From Deltaproteobacteria bacterium (GTDB lineage Bacteria > Desulfobacterota > Desulfobacteria > Desulfobacterales > JAFDHS01), in NCBI GenBank assembly GCA_019308655.1, contig JAFDHS010000111.1, positions 1-6,307 of the forward strand: a stretch of DNA of 6,307 nt. Reading direction: 5' to 3'. Each line of letters starts with the position of its first letter. Positions within the stretch are counted from its first letter, which is position 1. The notes under the pieces are model-generated. The model had not been told where the DNA came from, ran no database searches, and saw only the letters and a program-made list of their open reading frames with translations. Of this stretch, positions 6,307 to 6,307 are shown piece after piece. A program made the position numbers and the translations under genes.

Positions 6307-6307
6307 T

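Noticed and set aside
6189..6307. CRISPR array or mobile-element end in the 3' region
   Set aside because: There are only two inverted, diverged arms, no regularly spaced direct repeats with spacers, and no transposase or target-site duplication is visible.

Overview
This 6.3-kb window is a compact, single-strand block of conserved housekeeping genes, all on the + strand. In order it holds the 3' end of phoH, then pgpH, ybeY, pdxJ, a bifunctional NAD(P)HX repair gene (nnr) and tsaE. The base composition is moderately AT-rich. The phoH–pgpH–ybeY order is known from Firmicutes such as Bacillus. Its fusion here to pdxJ, nnr and tsaE, with DXP-dependent (PdxJ-type) vitamin B6 synthesis, points to a deltaproteobacterium in the broad sense (Desulfobacterota, perhaps Desulfobacterales). 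That assignment is inference from gene order and protein character; no rRNA or other marker is present.

Layout. Positions 1-483 hold the C-terminal part of a PhoH-like ATPase, cut by the window edge. Positions 507-2882 hold a complete 7TM-HD phosphodiesterase of the PgpH type, predicted to degrade cyclic di-AMP. ybeY (about 2782-3222) starts inside the last ~100 bases of pgpH in another frame. pdxJ (3239-3958) follows after 16 bases and has the only clear Shine-Dalgarno sequence of the window. A 99-base gap with small hairpins separates pdxJ from nnr (4058-5707), and tsaE (5718-6188) follows ten bases after nnr. From 6189 to the end is non-coding sequence dominated by an imperfect inverted repeat.

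How the genes relate. PhoH/YbeZ and YbeY act in rRNA maturation and RNA quality control, and TsaE acts in tRNA t6A modification, so translation fidelity is one theme. PdxJ makes pyridoxine 5'-phosphate and Nnr repairs damaged NAD(P)H, so cofactor synthesis and repair is another. PgpH adds nucleotide second-messenger turnover. Close spacing, one overlap and the absence of obvious internal terminators suggest a single transcription unit, which is inference.

I did not find a new system. The most notable points are an exact 75-bp in-frame tandem duplication inside the epimerase domain of nnr, the overprinted pgpH/ybeY junction, and the 3'-terminal inverted repeat built from short (about 8-base) degenerate units.
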